Positions 16,944 through 25,826 are shown, counted from the stretch's first letter. The stretch is DNA of 50,105 nucleotides from Hyphomicrobiales bacterium (GCA_021323775.1 JAJPKK010000327.1:1-50105); one strand, 5' to 3'. Made by a program: numbers and translations. The notes: generated by a model not told the origin, from the letters alone.

Positions 16944-18170
16944 ATGACGGGCGTTTGGGCGCTTGCCGCACTGTGGCTGGGTCTTGCACTCATTGCGAGC
17001 CTGCTGTCGATCTGGTTTCGCATATCGACTGCATTATCCGAGATCGTCGTCGGGACGGTCGCTCAGCTCATCCTTGGCGCTGCGATCGGGTCGGCCGTGC
17101 TAGGCACCGACGAATCGTGGATCAAATTCCTCGCCGGCATCGGCGCGATTGTTCTGACCTTTCTTGCGGGGGCTGAACTCGATCCGGTGGTGTTCAAGAA
17201 AAAGTGGAAGGAAGCCACTGCGGTCGGGCTTGCGGGCTTCTTCTTCCCGTTCTTTGGTTGCGCAGCGGGCGCGTATTATGTGCTGGGCTGGGACGTCATG
17301 CCGAGCTGGCTGGCCGGCGTCGCGTTGTCCACCACGTCGGTCGCGGTCGTCTACGCCGTAATGATCGAATATGGGCTGAACAAAACTGAATACGGCAAGA
17401 CGGTTCTGGCGGCTTGTTTCATCAACGACCTTGGCACCGTCCTCGCGCTCGGATTCATTTTCGCGCCGTTCACTTTGAAGACGCTGATCTTCGCCGTCGT
17501 TGCCGTCGCGGTCTTTGCGGTTCTGCCGTGGCTCACGCCGCGATTCTTCCGCCTCTACGGCAATCGCCCCTCGGAGCTCGAGACGAAATTTCTCCTGCTG
17601 TGCCTGCTTGCAATGGGTGCGCTGGCTGGCTGGGCCGACAGCGAGGCGGTGCTGCCCGCCTATATCATCGGCATGGTGCTCGCCGGCACAGTCGGCAAAG
17701 ACCATGTCCTTATCCGCCGACTGCGGACTCTCACCTTCGGCTTGTTGACGCCGTTCTATTTCATCCGCGCCGGCTCGTTCGTCTCAATCCCTGCCCTGAT
17801 GACGGCGCCGTTCGCGTTCATTTTCATGCTGCTGGCCAAACTCGTCAGCAAATTTGTAGGCGTTTATCCGGTCACAAGGGTCTACAAGACGCCCGATCCG
17901 GAGGCGATGTATACGACGTTATTGATGTCCACGGGGCTGACATTCGGGACCATCTCATCCCTTTTTGGGCTTTCGCACGGAATTATCGATCAATCCCAGT
18001 ATTCGATACTCGTCGCCGGCGTCATCGCCAGTGCTGTTATCCCCACGCTCATAGCCAATGCGTTCTATCTGCCACGCCACCTGCTGCCGCAGAAAGAGCC
18101 GGAGCCTGCGTCTGAAGAACAGCATCGGGCGGTGACGCCGCTTCGAAGAGCAGCGGGCAAGAGCGAATAA
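16944..18170 (+). CDS. CPA2-type cation:proton antiporter
   Basis: A 408-aa inner-membrane protein with about 12 hydrophobic segments and the Na+/H+ exchanger (KefB-like) fold. FLAGAELDPVVFKKKWKEA (about residues 74-92) is the typical cytoplasmic turn, and ACFINDLGTVLALGF carries the conserved Asn-Asp pair N161-D162 used for ion and proton binding. The protein ends soon after the last membrane segment, so it lacks the RCK/TrkA-N nucleotide-binding domain of KefB/KefC. AGGAG lies upstream of the ATG. The universal stress protein gene follows within 14 nt, a common pairing for stress-responsive antiporters. Confidence 0.88.
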   Translation: MTGVWALAALWLGLALIASLLSIWFRISTALSEIVVGTVAQLILGAAIGSAVLGTDESWIKFLAGIGAIVLTFLAGAELDPVVFKKKWKEATAVGLAGFFFPFFGCAAGAYYVLGWDVMPSWLAGVALSTTSVAVVYAVMIEYGLNKTEYGKTVLAACFINDLGTVLALGFIFAPFTLKTLIFAVVAVAVFAVLPWLTPRFFRLYGNRPSELETKFLLLCLLAMGALAGWADSEAVLPAYIIGMVLAGTVGKDHVLIRRLRTLTFGLLTPFYFIRAGSFVSIPALMTAPFAFIFMLLAKLVSKFVGVYPVTRVYKTPDPEAMYTTLLMSTGLTFGTISSLFGLSHGIIDQSQYSILVAGVIASAVIPTLIANAFYLPRHLLPQKEPEPASEEQHRAVTPLRRAAGKSE

Positions 18171-18183
18171 CGTGGGGGCCCCG

Positions 18184-18603
18184 ATGTTCAGCAAGATCCT
18201 CTGCGCCAACGATGGCTCTGAGCGAGCGTTTCGCGCGTTGGCGCTGGCGATCACAATGGCCAGTGAACATGGCTCCGAGCTTCACATGGTGTCGGTTGCG
18301 GAAATCGACTACCTGCCTGAGTTTATTGAAGAGATCAGAGAGGAAGTGGGCACCGCGACTCGCCGCTTTCACACGGTTATCCAGCGTGCGCGCAAGGCGG
18401 CCGAAGAAAATCACGTAAAGCTGCACACCCACGTCCTGGTCGGCCATCCGGTGCGCGATATTGTCAAACTTGCCTCCGAGTTGAAGGCCGACTTGCTTAT
18501 CGTCGGATCGGCAGGGCGTTCCCAGCTATACGAAACAATGCTGGGCAGCAGGGCCGACCGGCTCGTGCATCTGGCTCCGTGTCCGGTCCTGGTCGTGCGC
18601 TGA
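18184..18603 (+). CDS. Universal stress protein (UspA family)
   Basis: A 139-aa cytoplasmic protein. It starts MFSKILCANDGSERA, the usual Usp first strand with the Asp that contacts ATP. The end reads LIVGSAGRSQLYETMLGSRA, matching the G-2X-G-9X-G(S/T) nucleotide-binding motif, so it is an ATP-binding Usp. GTG 18172 in the same frame would add four residues (MGAP); ATG 18184 matches family starts better. The antiporter gene is 13 nt upstream, suggesting Usp modulates the transporter (inference). Confidence 0.88.
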   Translation: MFSKILCANDGSERAFRALALAITMASEHGSELHMVSVAEIDYLPEFIEEIREEVGTATRRFHTVIQRARKAAEENHVKLHTHVLVGHPVRDIVKLASELKADLLIVGSAGRSQLYETMLGSRADRLVHLAPCPVLVVR

Positions 18604-18999
18604 TGAAAGGTGCGACAGAGAGACTGAGGTCCGGCTTGGTCCCGCCGCCACACGGCCGCCCTTAAAGTTGTGGAGATCGTAGCCGTCAAGCCGCAGCTAC
18701 CCCGCTTAAATGATACGGGGCTCTTGAGAAATCATTTCTCTCCAGGAACTTACAGCGGATTGCGGTCATACGGAAACGTCGCAGGCTGGGCGCTCTTCGA
18801 CACAATCTCAGAGCGAAGCGCGCCCGCCGCCGCCGAGCGGCCGGGCGTTGCTGGGCATGGCCTCTGAGCTTGTCGAATGGGCGCCTTTGTCCACCCTGCA
18901 AGTGATGCCAGTCGACCGCGAACCGCGATAGGCCAGCATTGCCAAAGTTGAATGACAGCGCTACAGCGCCGCGGTGGGCGCCAAGGGAAGGAGACTGAG
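18604..18999. other. Intergenic region with a degenerate dispersed-repeat fragment
   Basis: I see no gene. Bases 18755-18781 (beginning GCGGATTGCGGTCATACGG) resemble the central part of the repeat at 25952-26047 and 50011-50105. Confidence 0.5.
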
Positions 19000-20676
19000 G
19001 TGACAGGACTTAACAGACGTTCGCGGCTCATCACCGAAGGCGTGGCCCGCTCCCCGAATCGTGCAATGTTGCGGGCAGTGGGCTTCCAGGATAGCGACTT
19101 CGAGAAGCCCATTGTCGGCGTCGCGAACGGTCATTCCACGATGAACCCCTGCAACGCCGGCATCCAGCCTCTCGTGGACCGTGCGGTGGAGGCTCTCAAG
19201 GACGCCGGCGCGATGCCGCAGGTGTTCGGCTTTCCGACCGTGACGGACGGCATCGGCATGGGCACCGAAGGCATGAAATATTCTCTGGTGTCTCGCGAGG
19301 TTATCGCCGATTCCATCGAGGTCGCCGTCAACGGCCAGCGCATGGACGGCGTTGTTGCGGTCGGCGGCTGCGACAAGAACATGCCCGGAAGCATGATGGC
19401 GATGGCGCGCATGAATGTGCCCGGGATCTTTGTTTATGCCGGCACCATCAAGCCGGGCTTCTGGAAGGGCGAGAAGCTCACGATCGTCAGCCCCTTCGAA
19501 GCGGTCGGCGCGTTCACGGCCGGCAAGATGTCGCAGGAGGATTTCGAGGGCATCGAGAAAAACGCCTGCCCGTCGGTGGGCGCCTGCGGCGGCCAGTACA
19601 CCGCAAACACAATGTCGTCCTCGTTCGAAGCGCTGGGCATGAGCCTGATCGGCTCATCGCAGATGGCATCGCCCGACAAGGAAAAGGCCGATTCGGCTGC
19701 GGAGTCTGCGCGCGTGCTGGTCGAGGCAATTCGCCGCGACCTGAAGCCCCGCGACATAATCACCAGAAAGTCGATCGAAAACGCGGTGGCCCTCGTCATG
19801 GCGACCGGCGGCTCCACCAATGCAGTGCTTCACTATCTCGCCATTGCGCATTCGGCGGGCGTGAAATGGACGATCGACGACTTCGAGCGCGTGCGGCGCA
19901 AGGTGCCGGTGCTGTGCAATCTCAAACCCTCAGGCCCCTATGTAGCGACGGATTTCCATGCCGCCGGCGGCGTGCCGCAGGTGCTGAAAATGCTGCTCGT
20001 CAATGGCGTCTTGCATGGCGAATGCATGACCATCCACGGCAAGACCATGGCCGAGATGCTGAAGAGCGTTCCGGCCGAGCCACGGAAGGATCAGGACGTG
20101 ATCCGCCCATGGTCAGACCCCCTGTACAAGCAGGGACATCTCACAATTCTGAAGGGCAATCTTTCGCCCGAAGGCTGCGTCGCCAAGATCAGCGGGCTAA
20201 AGCAAACGTCGATCACCGGGCCGGCGCGCGTTTTCGATTCCGAGCCAGAATGCCTGAAGGCGATCATGGCGAAGAAAATCAAGCCGGGTGACGTCATCGT
20301 CATCCGTTACGAGGGTCCGAAGGGAGGACCGGGCATGCAGGAAATGCTCGCTCCGACCTCGGCCCTCATCGGACAAGGCCTCGGCGCATCCGTCGGGCTG
20401 CTTACCGATGGCCGGTTTTCCGGCGGGACCTGGGGCATGGTGGTTGGTCACGTGGCGCCGGAAGCGTACGAGGGCGGGGTGATCGCGCTGGTGGAAGATG
20501 GCGATTCGATCACGATCGACGCCAAGAAGCATCTCATCGAGCTCAACGTTCCGGCAAGAGAACTTGCGCGGCGAAGGAAGCTCTGGAAGCAGCCCAAGCC
20601 GCGCTACAGCACCGGCGTACTGGCCAAGTATATCAAGCTCGTATCAACCGCCAGCCGCGGGGCGGTTACCGACTGA
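19000..20676 (+). CDS. ilvD: Dihydroxy-acid dehydratase
   Basis: A 558-aa cytoplasmic enzyme that dehydrates dihydroxy-isovalerate and dihydroxy-methylvalerate in valine, isoleucine and leucine synthesis. The Fe-S cysteines occur in [19 protein letters not shown] and [16 protein letters not shown], and the C-terminal substrate loop is [11 protein letters not shown]. The start is GTG 19000 with AAGGAG (18988-18993) six nt upstream, giving the family's normal N-terminus ([20 protein letters not shown]). An in-frame ATG at 18952 has no comparable binding site. Monocistronic. Confidence 0.96.
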   Translation: MTGLNRRSRLITEGVARSPNRAMLRAVGFQDSDFEKPIVGVANGHSTMNPCNAGIQPLVDRAVEALKDAGAMPQVFGFPTVTDGIGMGTEGMKYSLVSREVIADSIEVAVNGQRMDGVVAVGGCDKNMPGSMMAMARMNVPGIFVYAGTIKPGFWKGEKLTIVSPFEAVGAFTAGKMSQEDFEGIEKNACPSVGACGGQYTANTMSSSFEALGMSLIGSSQMASPDKEKADSAAESARVLVEAIRRDLKPRDIITRKSIENAVALVMATGGSTNAVLHYLAIAHSAGVKWTIDDFERVRRKVPVLCNLKPSGPYVATDFHAAGGVPQVLKMLLVNGVLHGECMTIHGKTMAEMLKSVPAEPRKDQDVIRPWSDPLYKQGHLTILKGNLSPEGCVAKISGLKQTSITGPARVFDSEPECLKAIMAKKIKPGDVIVIRYEGPKGGPGMQEMLAPTSALIGQGLGASVGLLTDGRFSGGTWGMVVGHVAPEAYEGGVIALVEDGDSITIDAKKHLIELNVPARELARRRKLWKQPKPRYSTGVLAKYIKLVSTASRGAVTD

Positions 20677-21018
20677 GTCGTGACATTGAGAGGGTGGAGC
20701 GCGACCCGGCTTGTCGCGCTGGCTACGGCGCGTCCCGACGAGATGGAATCGCCAGGATCGGAAAGGGCAACCTGGCGTGACGGCAAACGGTCAGAGACCG
20801 GATCGGGACACTCCGCAGAGTCATCGCGCATCGCAGCGCGCGGCCATGATTGGAACCCGACTACGTACTCCCTCAGGGCCAGCGGTCAATGCACCGCGCC
20901 CACAGGCCGGATACATGACCGCACCTGATCCGCTCGTCGAAACGCCAAATTCCCCCTTGCGACAGGGGGCCGTCGGCAGATCCAAGCCTCAAGATGCCGT
21001 CAATCATACCGCGCCAAG
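20677..21018. other. Intergenic region, nothing recognised
   Basis: About 340 nt between ilvD and the convergent toxin gene. No gene, strong hairpin or promoter is evident. Confidence 0.5.
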
Positions 21019-21453
21019 CTAGAGCTTGGCGGCCTCTGTCAACGATATCACCCGCGCGCGAAGGGCCGCTTGCCCGCCCTGATCAAGCTTGCGGAGGAGG
21101 CGCTGATCGGCGGTGACGAACTTGCAGCCATTGTCGATCGCCAGCGCGAGGTAGATGCAATCATAGGCCGGATGATCGAGTTCGAGCGCGATACGTGTCG
21201 CTGCCTCCATTGAAGAACGGGTCGGCAACAGCTCGATGTCCGCCGCTTGCAGGAGCCGGGCTGCAAGAAAGGCTTCCTGTCTGGACAGCTCCTCCCGCTG
21301 GACCTTCTTCCAGAGGATATTCGCGCACTCCGCTATTAGCAGGTCTGGCGCAATCAGCTTCGCCTGCCGGCGCAGCATCAGCGCCTGCTGCGTCCCGCAC
21401 TCCTCCACCACCCATTTCACAGCGACGCTGGCGTCGATGACGAGCGGGCTCAC
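21019..21453 (-). CDS. vapC: VapC/FitB-type PIN-domain toxin
   Basis: A 144-aa PIN-domain ribonuclease toxin. The acidic metal-binding residues expected of the family are visible: D7 (LVIDASV), E42 (IAECANI), D98 (AYDCIY) and D116 (VTADQRL). It overlaps the antitoxin gene by 4 nt, so translation is coupled, with the antitoxin made first. Targets of such toxins are usually tRNA or rRNA; the specific target here cannot be inferred. Confidence 0.9.
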   Translation of the reverse strand: MSPLVIDASVAVKWVVEECGTQQALMLRRQAKLIAPDLLIAECANILWKKVQREELSRQEAFLAARLLQAADIELLPTRSSMEAATRIALELDHPAYDCIYLALAIDNGCKFVTADQRLLRKLDQGGQAALRARVISLTEAAKL

Positions 21454-21689
21454 CGCTCGTCGCGTCCCTCACGCAGCAGGACCTCCGACGGCGTCTGCTT
21501 CCTTCGCTTTGTGAGTTCCCGGAGCTCGGCAGCCAATGCGTCGAAGGAAGGTTCGACCTCGGCGGCGAGAGCTTGACGGAGGATTTCCCGATGCTCGGCC
21601 TCAGTCGAGCGACCGTGCCGGGCCGCACGCCGCTTCAGCCTCGCGATCAATGCGTCGTCCAGGTTACGCACGTGCAAATTGCCGGCCAT
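21450..21689 (-). CDS. vapB: VapB/FitA-type ribbon-helix-helix antitoxin
   Basis: A 79-aa antitoxin. The N-terminal part MAGNLHVRNLDDALIARLKR is a ribbon-helix-helix DNA-binding segment; the FitA-like STEAEHREILRQAL follows, and the C-terminal tail should wrap the toxin. The frame is open to 21983, but the ATG at 21689 is preceded by GGAG with 6-nt spacing and gives the family's normal start. ATG 21701 (adding MEPT) is a weaker alternative that lies inside the operator. The gene probably represses its own promoter through the palindromes at 21700-21727. Confidence 0.9.
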   Translation of the reverse strand: MAGNLHVRNLDDALIARLKRRAARHGRSTEAEHREILRQALAAEVEPSFDALAAELRELTKRRKQTPSEVLLREGRDER

Positions 21690-21699
21690 CGTGGGCTCC

Positions 21700-21727
21700 A
21701 TGATATCATTGAGATCAATGATATCAT
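21700..21727. promoter_or_regulatory. Two-palindrome operator of the toxin-antitoxin pair
   Basis: The 10-bp palindrome ATGATATCAT occurs twice, at 21700-21709 and 21718-21727, 18 bp apart centre to centre; the pair also forms a 9-bp inverted repeat (21702-21710 / 21717-21725) around GAGATC. It lies directly upstream of the antitoxin start and matches how RHH antitoxin-toxin complexes bind paired operators. A TATGAT hexamer at its upstream edge could be the -10. Confidence 0.75.
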
Positions 21728-21986
21728 ATGCGATATTCCAGTTCGTTCCGCAAGGTTTCCGCACAATCTGGCGTTTAGCGGACAGCCGTGGCCCGGAGAG
21801 CCGGGTCAATGCTTTTTGCGATGCTTGCCGAATTCCAGTGTGCGACTGTAGAATGCAACGGCTTCGAGAAGCCGAAATAAGGCCGACTGCAGGCCCCCGC
21901 TTCGTCGCAAAGCTGATCGTTCCCCACGCCGCCATCTCCAGGTTCCGAAGGTACCATTTTCTGCCGTGGCCGCTGCTTCGCACCCC
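21728..21986. other. Region between toxin-antitoxin pair and gor
   Basis: An open frame continues upstream of the antitoxin on the minus strand (to 21983), but it lacks recognisable sequence and a ribosome binding site. I see no gene here. Confidence 0.45.
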
Positions 21987-23384
21987 CTACCCGGCCGCCT
22001 GATTTCCATACCGCGCGACAGGCTCGCGCATCGTCACCAGTTCCTCCGCTGCCGTCGGGTGGAGCGCCATGGTGGCGTCGACATCGGCCTTGGTGGCGCC
22101 CATCTTCACCGCAACGCTGATGAGCTGGATCATTTCGCTCGCGCCCTCGCCCACAATGTGAACGCCGACCACCCGGTCCGTGGCGCCGTCGACGACAAGC
22201 TTCATCAGCACCCGCGTGTGACGGCCCGACAGCGTCGCCTTGAGCGGCCGGAAGGTGGACTTGTAAATGTCGACCCGCCCCAATCTCTCCCGCGCCTGGG
22301 TCTCGGTGAGCCCAACGGCGCCGATTTCAGGCTCGCAAAACACCGCGGTCGGGACGTTGGTGTGGTCCACAATCGTGGGCCGGCCGCCGAACACCGTGTC
22401 GGCGAAGGCATGCCCCTCGCGGATCGCGACCGGCGTGAGATTGATCCGGTTGGTGACATCGCCGATCGCATAGATGTTGGGCGCCGAAGTGCGCGAATAG
22501 GCGTCGACCGCGATGCCGCCGAGCGGCGCCGTCCTGATGCCGGCCTGCTCGATGCCGAGATCGGCGATGTTGGGCTTGCGGCCGACCGCGAACATGACGT
22601 AATCGGCCGCGAGCTTGCGACCGCCCGTCAGCGTGGCGGTGTAGCGCGCGTCATGTTTGTCGATGGCAGTGACGAGCTCGCCGACGATCACCTCGATGCC
22701 GCGCATTTCCATTTCGTTGCGCACATGCGTGCGCACGTCGTCGTCGAAACCGCGCAGAATGTTTTCGCCGCGATAGACGAGCCTCACGCGCGATCCGAGC
22801 CCCGCGAAGATGGAGGCGAACTCGATCGCGATGTAGCCGCCGCCCTGGATCACGATCTCAGCCGGCAGCGCTGGCAGAGATAAGGCCTCGTTCGACGAGA
22901 TCGCGTGCTCGCAGCCGGGGATCGGATGGCCGCCAAACGGCGCCGATCCGGTGGCGATGAGAATGTGACCGCAGCGCACGCGCGCGCCCGAGGCGAGGAG
23001 ACGCACCGTAGTCTCGTCTTCGATCACGGCCCGGCTCTTTACGATCTCGACGCCCACCTTCTCCAGGTTGGAACGGTACACGCCCTCAAGCCGCGCAATT
23101 TCCTTGTCCTTGTTGGCGATCAAGGTCGGCCAGTCGAACGCGGCCGGCGGGACCGTCCAGCCGAAGCCCGCCGCATCGGCGAATTCGTGGGGGAATTGCG
23201 ACGCGTAGACGAGGAGCTTCTTGGGTATGCAGCCGCGGATCACGCAGGTGCCGCCGATGCGATACTCCTCGGCGATCATCACTCTGGCGCCGTGGCTGGC
23301 GGCGATCCGCGCCGCCCGCACGCCGCCGGAACCGGCCCCGATGACGAACAGATCGACGTCGTTCGCAGACGACACAGCCGTCAC
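21987..23384 (-). CDS. gor: Glutathione-disulfide reductase
   Basis: A 465-aa FAD- and NADPH-dependent cytoplasmic enzyme that regenerates reduced glutathione. FAD motif GAGSGGVRAAR lies near the start and the redox disulfide is C47-C52 in GGTCVIRGCIPKK. The NADPH-binding segment IQGGGYIAIEFASIFAGLG follows, then the second FAD site YAIGDVTNR and the C-terminal active-site His in ALHPTAAEE. The open frame extends further, but the GTG at 23384 overlaps the upstream stop (GTGA) and gives the family length. It is coupled to the DUF2059 gene and lies downstream of rpiA. Confidence 0.95.
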   Translation of the reverse strand: MTAVSSANDVDLFVIGAGSGGVRAARIAASHGARVMIAEEYRIGGTCVIRGCIPKKLLVYASQFPHEFADAAGFGWTVPPAAFDWPTLIANKDKEIARLEGVYRSNLEKVGVEIVKSRAVIEDETTVRLLASGARVRCGHILIATGSAPFGGHPIPGCEHAISSNEALSLPALPAEIVIQGGGYIAIEFASIFAGLGSRVRLVYRGENILRGFDDDVRTHVRNEMEMRGIEVIVGELVTAIDKHDARYTATLTGGRKLAADYVMFAVGRKPNIADLGIEQAGIRTAPLGGIAVDAYSRTSAPNIYAIGDVTNRINLTPVAIREGHAFADTVFGGRPTIVDHTNVPTAVFCEPEIGAVGLTETQARERLGRVDIYKSTFRPLKATLSGRHTRVLMKLVVDGATDRVVGVHIVGEGASEMIQLISVAVKMGATKADVDATMALHPTAAEELVTMREPVARYGNQAAG

Positions 23385-23887
23385 AACTGATGGCCTTTCT
23401 TCTGCATCTCGCTGCGCATCCGCGCCATCACGGTGTCGGCGAACGCGTCGGCCCATTGCCGCGCGCGTTTCAAACCGTCCTCAAGCGCCGCCGGCTCTTC
23501 CTTGATGAATTTCTGTCCCAGCGGGGTCTTGTAGAACACCAGCAGGTCCTTGAGTTCCTGCTCGGTGAAGCGCGCCGCATAGGCTTGGGCCATCTGCTCC
23601 AGGACCTCGCTGCTCTTGCCGTCGAGCTCCTTGTGCAGGGCAAGCGCAACATCGTTGAGCTCGCGCGTCAGATTCGGATTGGTCGGCACAAAACTGTTCT
23701 TGACGCTTTCGATCACGCCGCGGGCCAAGGGGTCGGTCATGCTGTGGGCGCCTTTGATGGTGATCACCTCGCGCGCCACGGCAACCGCCGCGGCAGAAGG
23801 CTGCTGCGCGTGAGCCGCGAAGGGGCCAAGGCAAGCGCAGACGAGCGCCACAATGAAGGCGGCGTGCGAACGCGAACTCCCGTACAT
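23381..23887 (-). CDS. DUF2059-type exported protein
   Basis: About 168 aa with a signal peptide (FIVALVCACLGPFAAHAQ) and an all-helical body. FTEQELKDLLVFYKTPLGQKFI matches the conserved core of DUF2059 proteins, whose function is unknown. ATG 23887 lies six nt after GGGGAG; the ATG two codons earlier (23893) directly abuts the binding site. The gene overlaps gor by 4 nt, a conserved linkage in Hyphomicrobiales as far as I recall. Confidence 0.85.
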   Translation of the reverse strand: MYGSSRSHAAFIVALVCACLGPFAAHAQQPSAAAVAVAREVITIKGAHSMTDPLARGVIESVKNSFVPTNPNLTRELNDVALALHKELDGKSSEVLEQMAQAYAARFTEQELKDLLVFYKTPLGQKFIKEEPAALEDGLKRARQWADAFADTVMARMRSEMQKKGHQL

Positions 23888-23947
23888 GTGCATCTCCCCG
23901 TATAAGTGCCCTAGAACCAGTTTCCGATAGCGTTGAGCGAACGCTTC

Positions 23948-24111
23948 CTCACCTCTCCCCGAAGGGGCTCCCACTGGGGAGAGGTCGGAATGTGCGCGCT
24001 TCGCGCGTACATTCCGCCTGAGGGACCTGCAGAGCTCCTATTGGCAGGCCGCCGCCCCTCACCCGGATCGCGCAAGCGCGATCCGACCTCTCCCCTGCGG
24101 GGAGAGGTGAG
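23948..24111. repeat. Palindromic intergenic repeat (CTCACCTCTCCCC family)
   Basis: The element begins CTCACCTCTCCCC (23948-23960) and ends with the exact complement GGGGAGAGGTGAG (24099-24111); further internal inverted blocks (GGGGAGAGGTCGG / CCGACCTCTCCCC, GGATCGCGCAAGCGCGATCC) give a multi-hairpin structure. It occupies the gap between rpiA and the DUF2059 gene. Similar elements are common in rhizobial genomes. It may stabilise or attenuate the rpiA-gor transcript. Confidence 0.8.
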
Positions 24112-24154
24112 CGCCGCGGCAACGTCTTTTGATTCAACCATATCGAAATCCGCC

Positions 24155-24874
24155 CTAAATGCTTGGTTTACTCGCCTTGGCCTCGACGATCCGCACCCCT
24201 TCCGGTCCGGCGATGATAGCCGCTGTCACGAGGCCGATGAAAAGCCCGTGCTCAACCACGCCTGGGATTGCGGCGAGCCGCGCCGCCAGCGCGGCCGGGT
24301 CGGGAATGCGTCCAAGCGAGGCATCGAGCAGGTGGTGCCCGCCATCCGTGACGAAAGGATGGCCCTCCTGGGTGCGCCGCAGGACCGCGGGCCCCGGACA
24401 CCCAGCCGCCGCCGTCGCAGCCTCAACGGCCCGGCGGGTCGCCGCCAGGCCGAACGACGCCACCTCGATCGGAAGCGGAAAACGCCCCAGCACCGGCACC
24501 CATTTGGTGTCGTCCGCGATGACAATCATGCGGGCGGATGCCGCGGCCACGATTTTTTCCCACAGCAACGCGCCGCCGCCGCCTTTGATGGCCGTGAGGT
24601 CGGGGGCGATCTCGTCGGCGCCGTCTACCGCGAGATCGAGTTCCCCCGTCGCGTCTAGGGTCGAGAGCGGGATGCCGAGCCCCGCCGCGTGGGCTCGAGT
24701 GGCCTCGGAGGTCGGCACGGCCACCACTGCGAGGCCGTCGCGGACGCGCGCACCCAGCATTTCTATGAAGTGGCGCGCCGTCGACCCGGTGCCGAGGCCA
24801 ACCCGCATCCCGTCCTGCACAAATTCGATGGCGCGCGCGGATGCGGCACGCTTTCGGTCCTCAAGGGTGGTCAC
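24155..24874 (-). CDS. rpiA: Ribose-5-phosphate isomerase A
   Basis: A 239-aa enzyme interconverting ribose 5-phosphate and ribulose 5-phosphate. Family motifs: [16 protein letters not shown] (phosphate loop), [39 protein letters not shown] (containing the catalytic Asp and Glu region). The frame is open to 24985 in the tRNA promoter region. I use GTG 24874, which gives the usual N-terminus, but no good Shine-Dalgarno precedes it, so the start is uncertain. Confidence 0.93.
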   Translation of the reverse strand: MTTLEDRKRAASARAIEFVQDGMRVGLGTGSTARHFIEMLGARVRDGLAVVAVPTSEATRAHAAGLGIPLSTLDATGELDLAVDGADEIAPDLTAIKGGGGALLWEKIVAAASARMIVIADDTKWVPVLGRFPLPIEVASFGLAATRRAVEAATAAAGCPGPAVLRRTQEGHPFVTDGGHHLLDASLGRIPDPAALAARLAAIPGVVEHGLFIGLVTAAIIAGPEGVRIVEAKASKPSI

Positions 24875-24978
24875 GATGTCGGGCTCATGGGCGGGAGTTT
24901 TCAGCGTCTTAGCGGGTTGCGGCCGTTTGGCAAAGCCCGCAAGCGCCTCGACCCAGGCCCTAGCTCGCCAACACTTGC

Positions 24979-25006
24979 TTGACACTGCCGGCGCCCGCTT
25001 ATTAAT
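24979..25006 (+). promoter_or_regulatory. Promoter of tRNA-Val
   Basis: A consensus TTGACA -35 box (24979-24984) is followed 15-16 nt later by TATTAA/ATTAAT (25000-25006), placing the start of transcription a few bases before the tRNA at 25018. Confidence 0.75.
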
Positions 25007-25017
25007 GGCGTTATGGC

Positions 25018-25092
25018 GGGCGCGTAGCTCAGCGGGAGAGCACTCCCTTCACACGGGAGGGGTCACAGGTTCAATCCCTGTCGCGCCCACCA
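25018..25092 (+). tRNA. tRNA-Val (CAC)
   Basis: The 75-nt gene folds as a cloverleaf: acceptor GGGCGCG (25018-25024) pairs with CGCGCCC (25082-25088), discriminator A 25089, and CCA encoded at 25090-25092. The D arm GCTCAGCGGGAGAGC, the anticodon arm CTCCC-TTCACAC-GGGAG with anticodon CAC, and the T arm ACAGG-TTCAATC-CCTGT are all intact. A good promoter precedes it. I see no duplicated 3' end downstream, so no evidence of integration. Confidence 0.95.
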
Positions 25093-25240
25093 TGAAAAGC
25101 CTTATATCTCAAAGAGCTTTAGGCCAATTGGCAATCTTGCTATTTTGGATATTCGCACCGGACGATACAGGAACATGCACCTGACAGCCGTGCCCAATTC
25201 GTGCGCGGATGTATCTACAGCCGCTCACTGACCTCGCGCT

Positions 25241-25274
25241 GAAGAAAAAGGGCGACCGGGAAGCCCGATCGCCC
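25241..25274 (-). terminator. Rho-independent terminator, minus strand
   Basis: Read on the minus strand, a GC hairpin (GGGCGATCGGG / CCCGGTCGCCC around a short loop, 25250-25274) is followed by TTTTTCTTC (25241-25249). No intact gene lies immediately upstream; the remnant at 25382-25462 is the nearest. Confidence 0.7.
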
Positions 25275-25381
25275 GTGCACCTTGCAGAAGGCCACTGCCT
25301 CCCCCTCGCGGGCTCGTCGCGGCCATCAAAATGCGGTCGCAACGTCGTAATCACGCGTGGCGCTCCGGGCTGCACAGCGCG

Positions 25382-25462
25382 TCACGCCCTCTCTGCCTCG
25401 CGAACGCGTTGCTCAACCTGTCGCGCCAATTTCTCGTAACCCGTCGCGACTACGCGCATCAT
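25382..25462 (-). pseudogene. Remnant of a small helical protein gene
   Basis: A 26-residue open frame (MMRVVATGYEKLARQVEQRV onwards) ends in a stop at 25382. The frame continues upstream as NPEAKV before an immediate TGA. This looks like the C-terminal end of the small helical proteins common in rhizobia (pattern NPEAK....A..YEKLA..AE.R). The nearby terminator at 25241-25274 fits a former gene. Homology is from memory, so this is tentative. Confidence 0.4.
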
Positions 25463-25550
25463 CACCTTGGCTTCGGGATTTCAAGCAACGCCCGTCGAAG
25501 ATCATCGTGATGGGAGTCGCCGGTCAAACGTGAGAGCGCGAAGGCCGCGG

Positions 25551-25598
25551 GAAAGAAAAATGGCCCCGACTGGCACACGAAGAAAGCCAGTCAGGGCC
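25551..25598 (-). terminator. Rho-independent terminator of the CxxC microprotein
   Basis: GGCCCCGACTGGC (25562-25574) pairs with GCCAGTCAGGGCC (25586-25598) with one mismatch across an 11-nt loop; on the minus strand it is followed by ATTTTTCTTTC. It lies about 110 nt downstream of the small gene at 25707-25826. Confidence 0.75.
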
Positions 25599-25706
25599 GC
25601 TCTCGAAAGTGGGGTGCAAGTGGGTAAGGCGAGAGCGTCAGAAGGTTACACTGGTTTGGCAAAACCGCTTTGATGCCCGTCAAGCGCGGCGCCGCAATTC
25701 GGCGCT

Positions 25707-25826
25707 TTAGCGCACGATCGTCTTGCCGGTCTTCGGGTTGACGAAATGCACCGATCCGCACGCAAGGCAGGTGACGCCCTGATAGACATCGCCGGCCCTT
25801 TCGGCCTCGTTGTCTTCTGAAGACAT
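25707..25826 (-). CDS. 39-aa CxxC (zinc-ribbon-like) microprotein
   Basis: A 39-residue open frame starting MSSEDNEAERAGDVYQGVTC, with CLACG and a downstream His (C20, C23, H27: TCLACGSVHFV), ending NPKTGKTIVR. The CxxC...H arrangement followed by VNPKTGK resembles the first half of a zinc ribbon and small rhizobial proteins of this type. The ribosome binding site is weak (AAGG just before ATG 25826). A matched terminator lies downstream at 25551-25598, which supports a real transcript. The protein probably binds a metal as a dimer or with a partner; function unknown. Confidence 0.6.
   Translation of the reverse strand: MSSEDNEAERAGDVYQGVTCLACGSVHFVNPKTGKTIVR

Noticed and set aside
25092-25184. 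Thirty-codon frame starting at the CCA end of tRNA-Val, considered as a sign of an integrated element
   Set aside because: No integrase, no duplicated tRNA 3' end and no ribosome binding site; the ATG comes from the tRNA end by chance.
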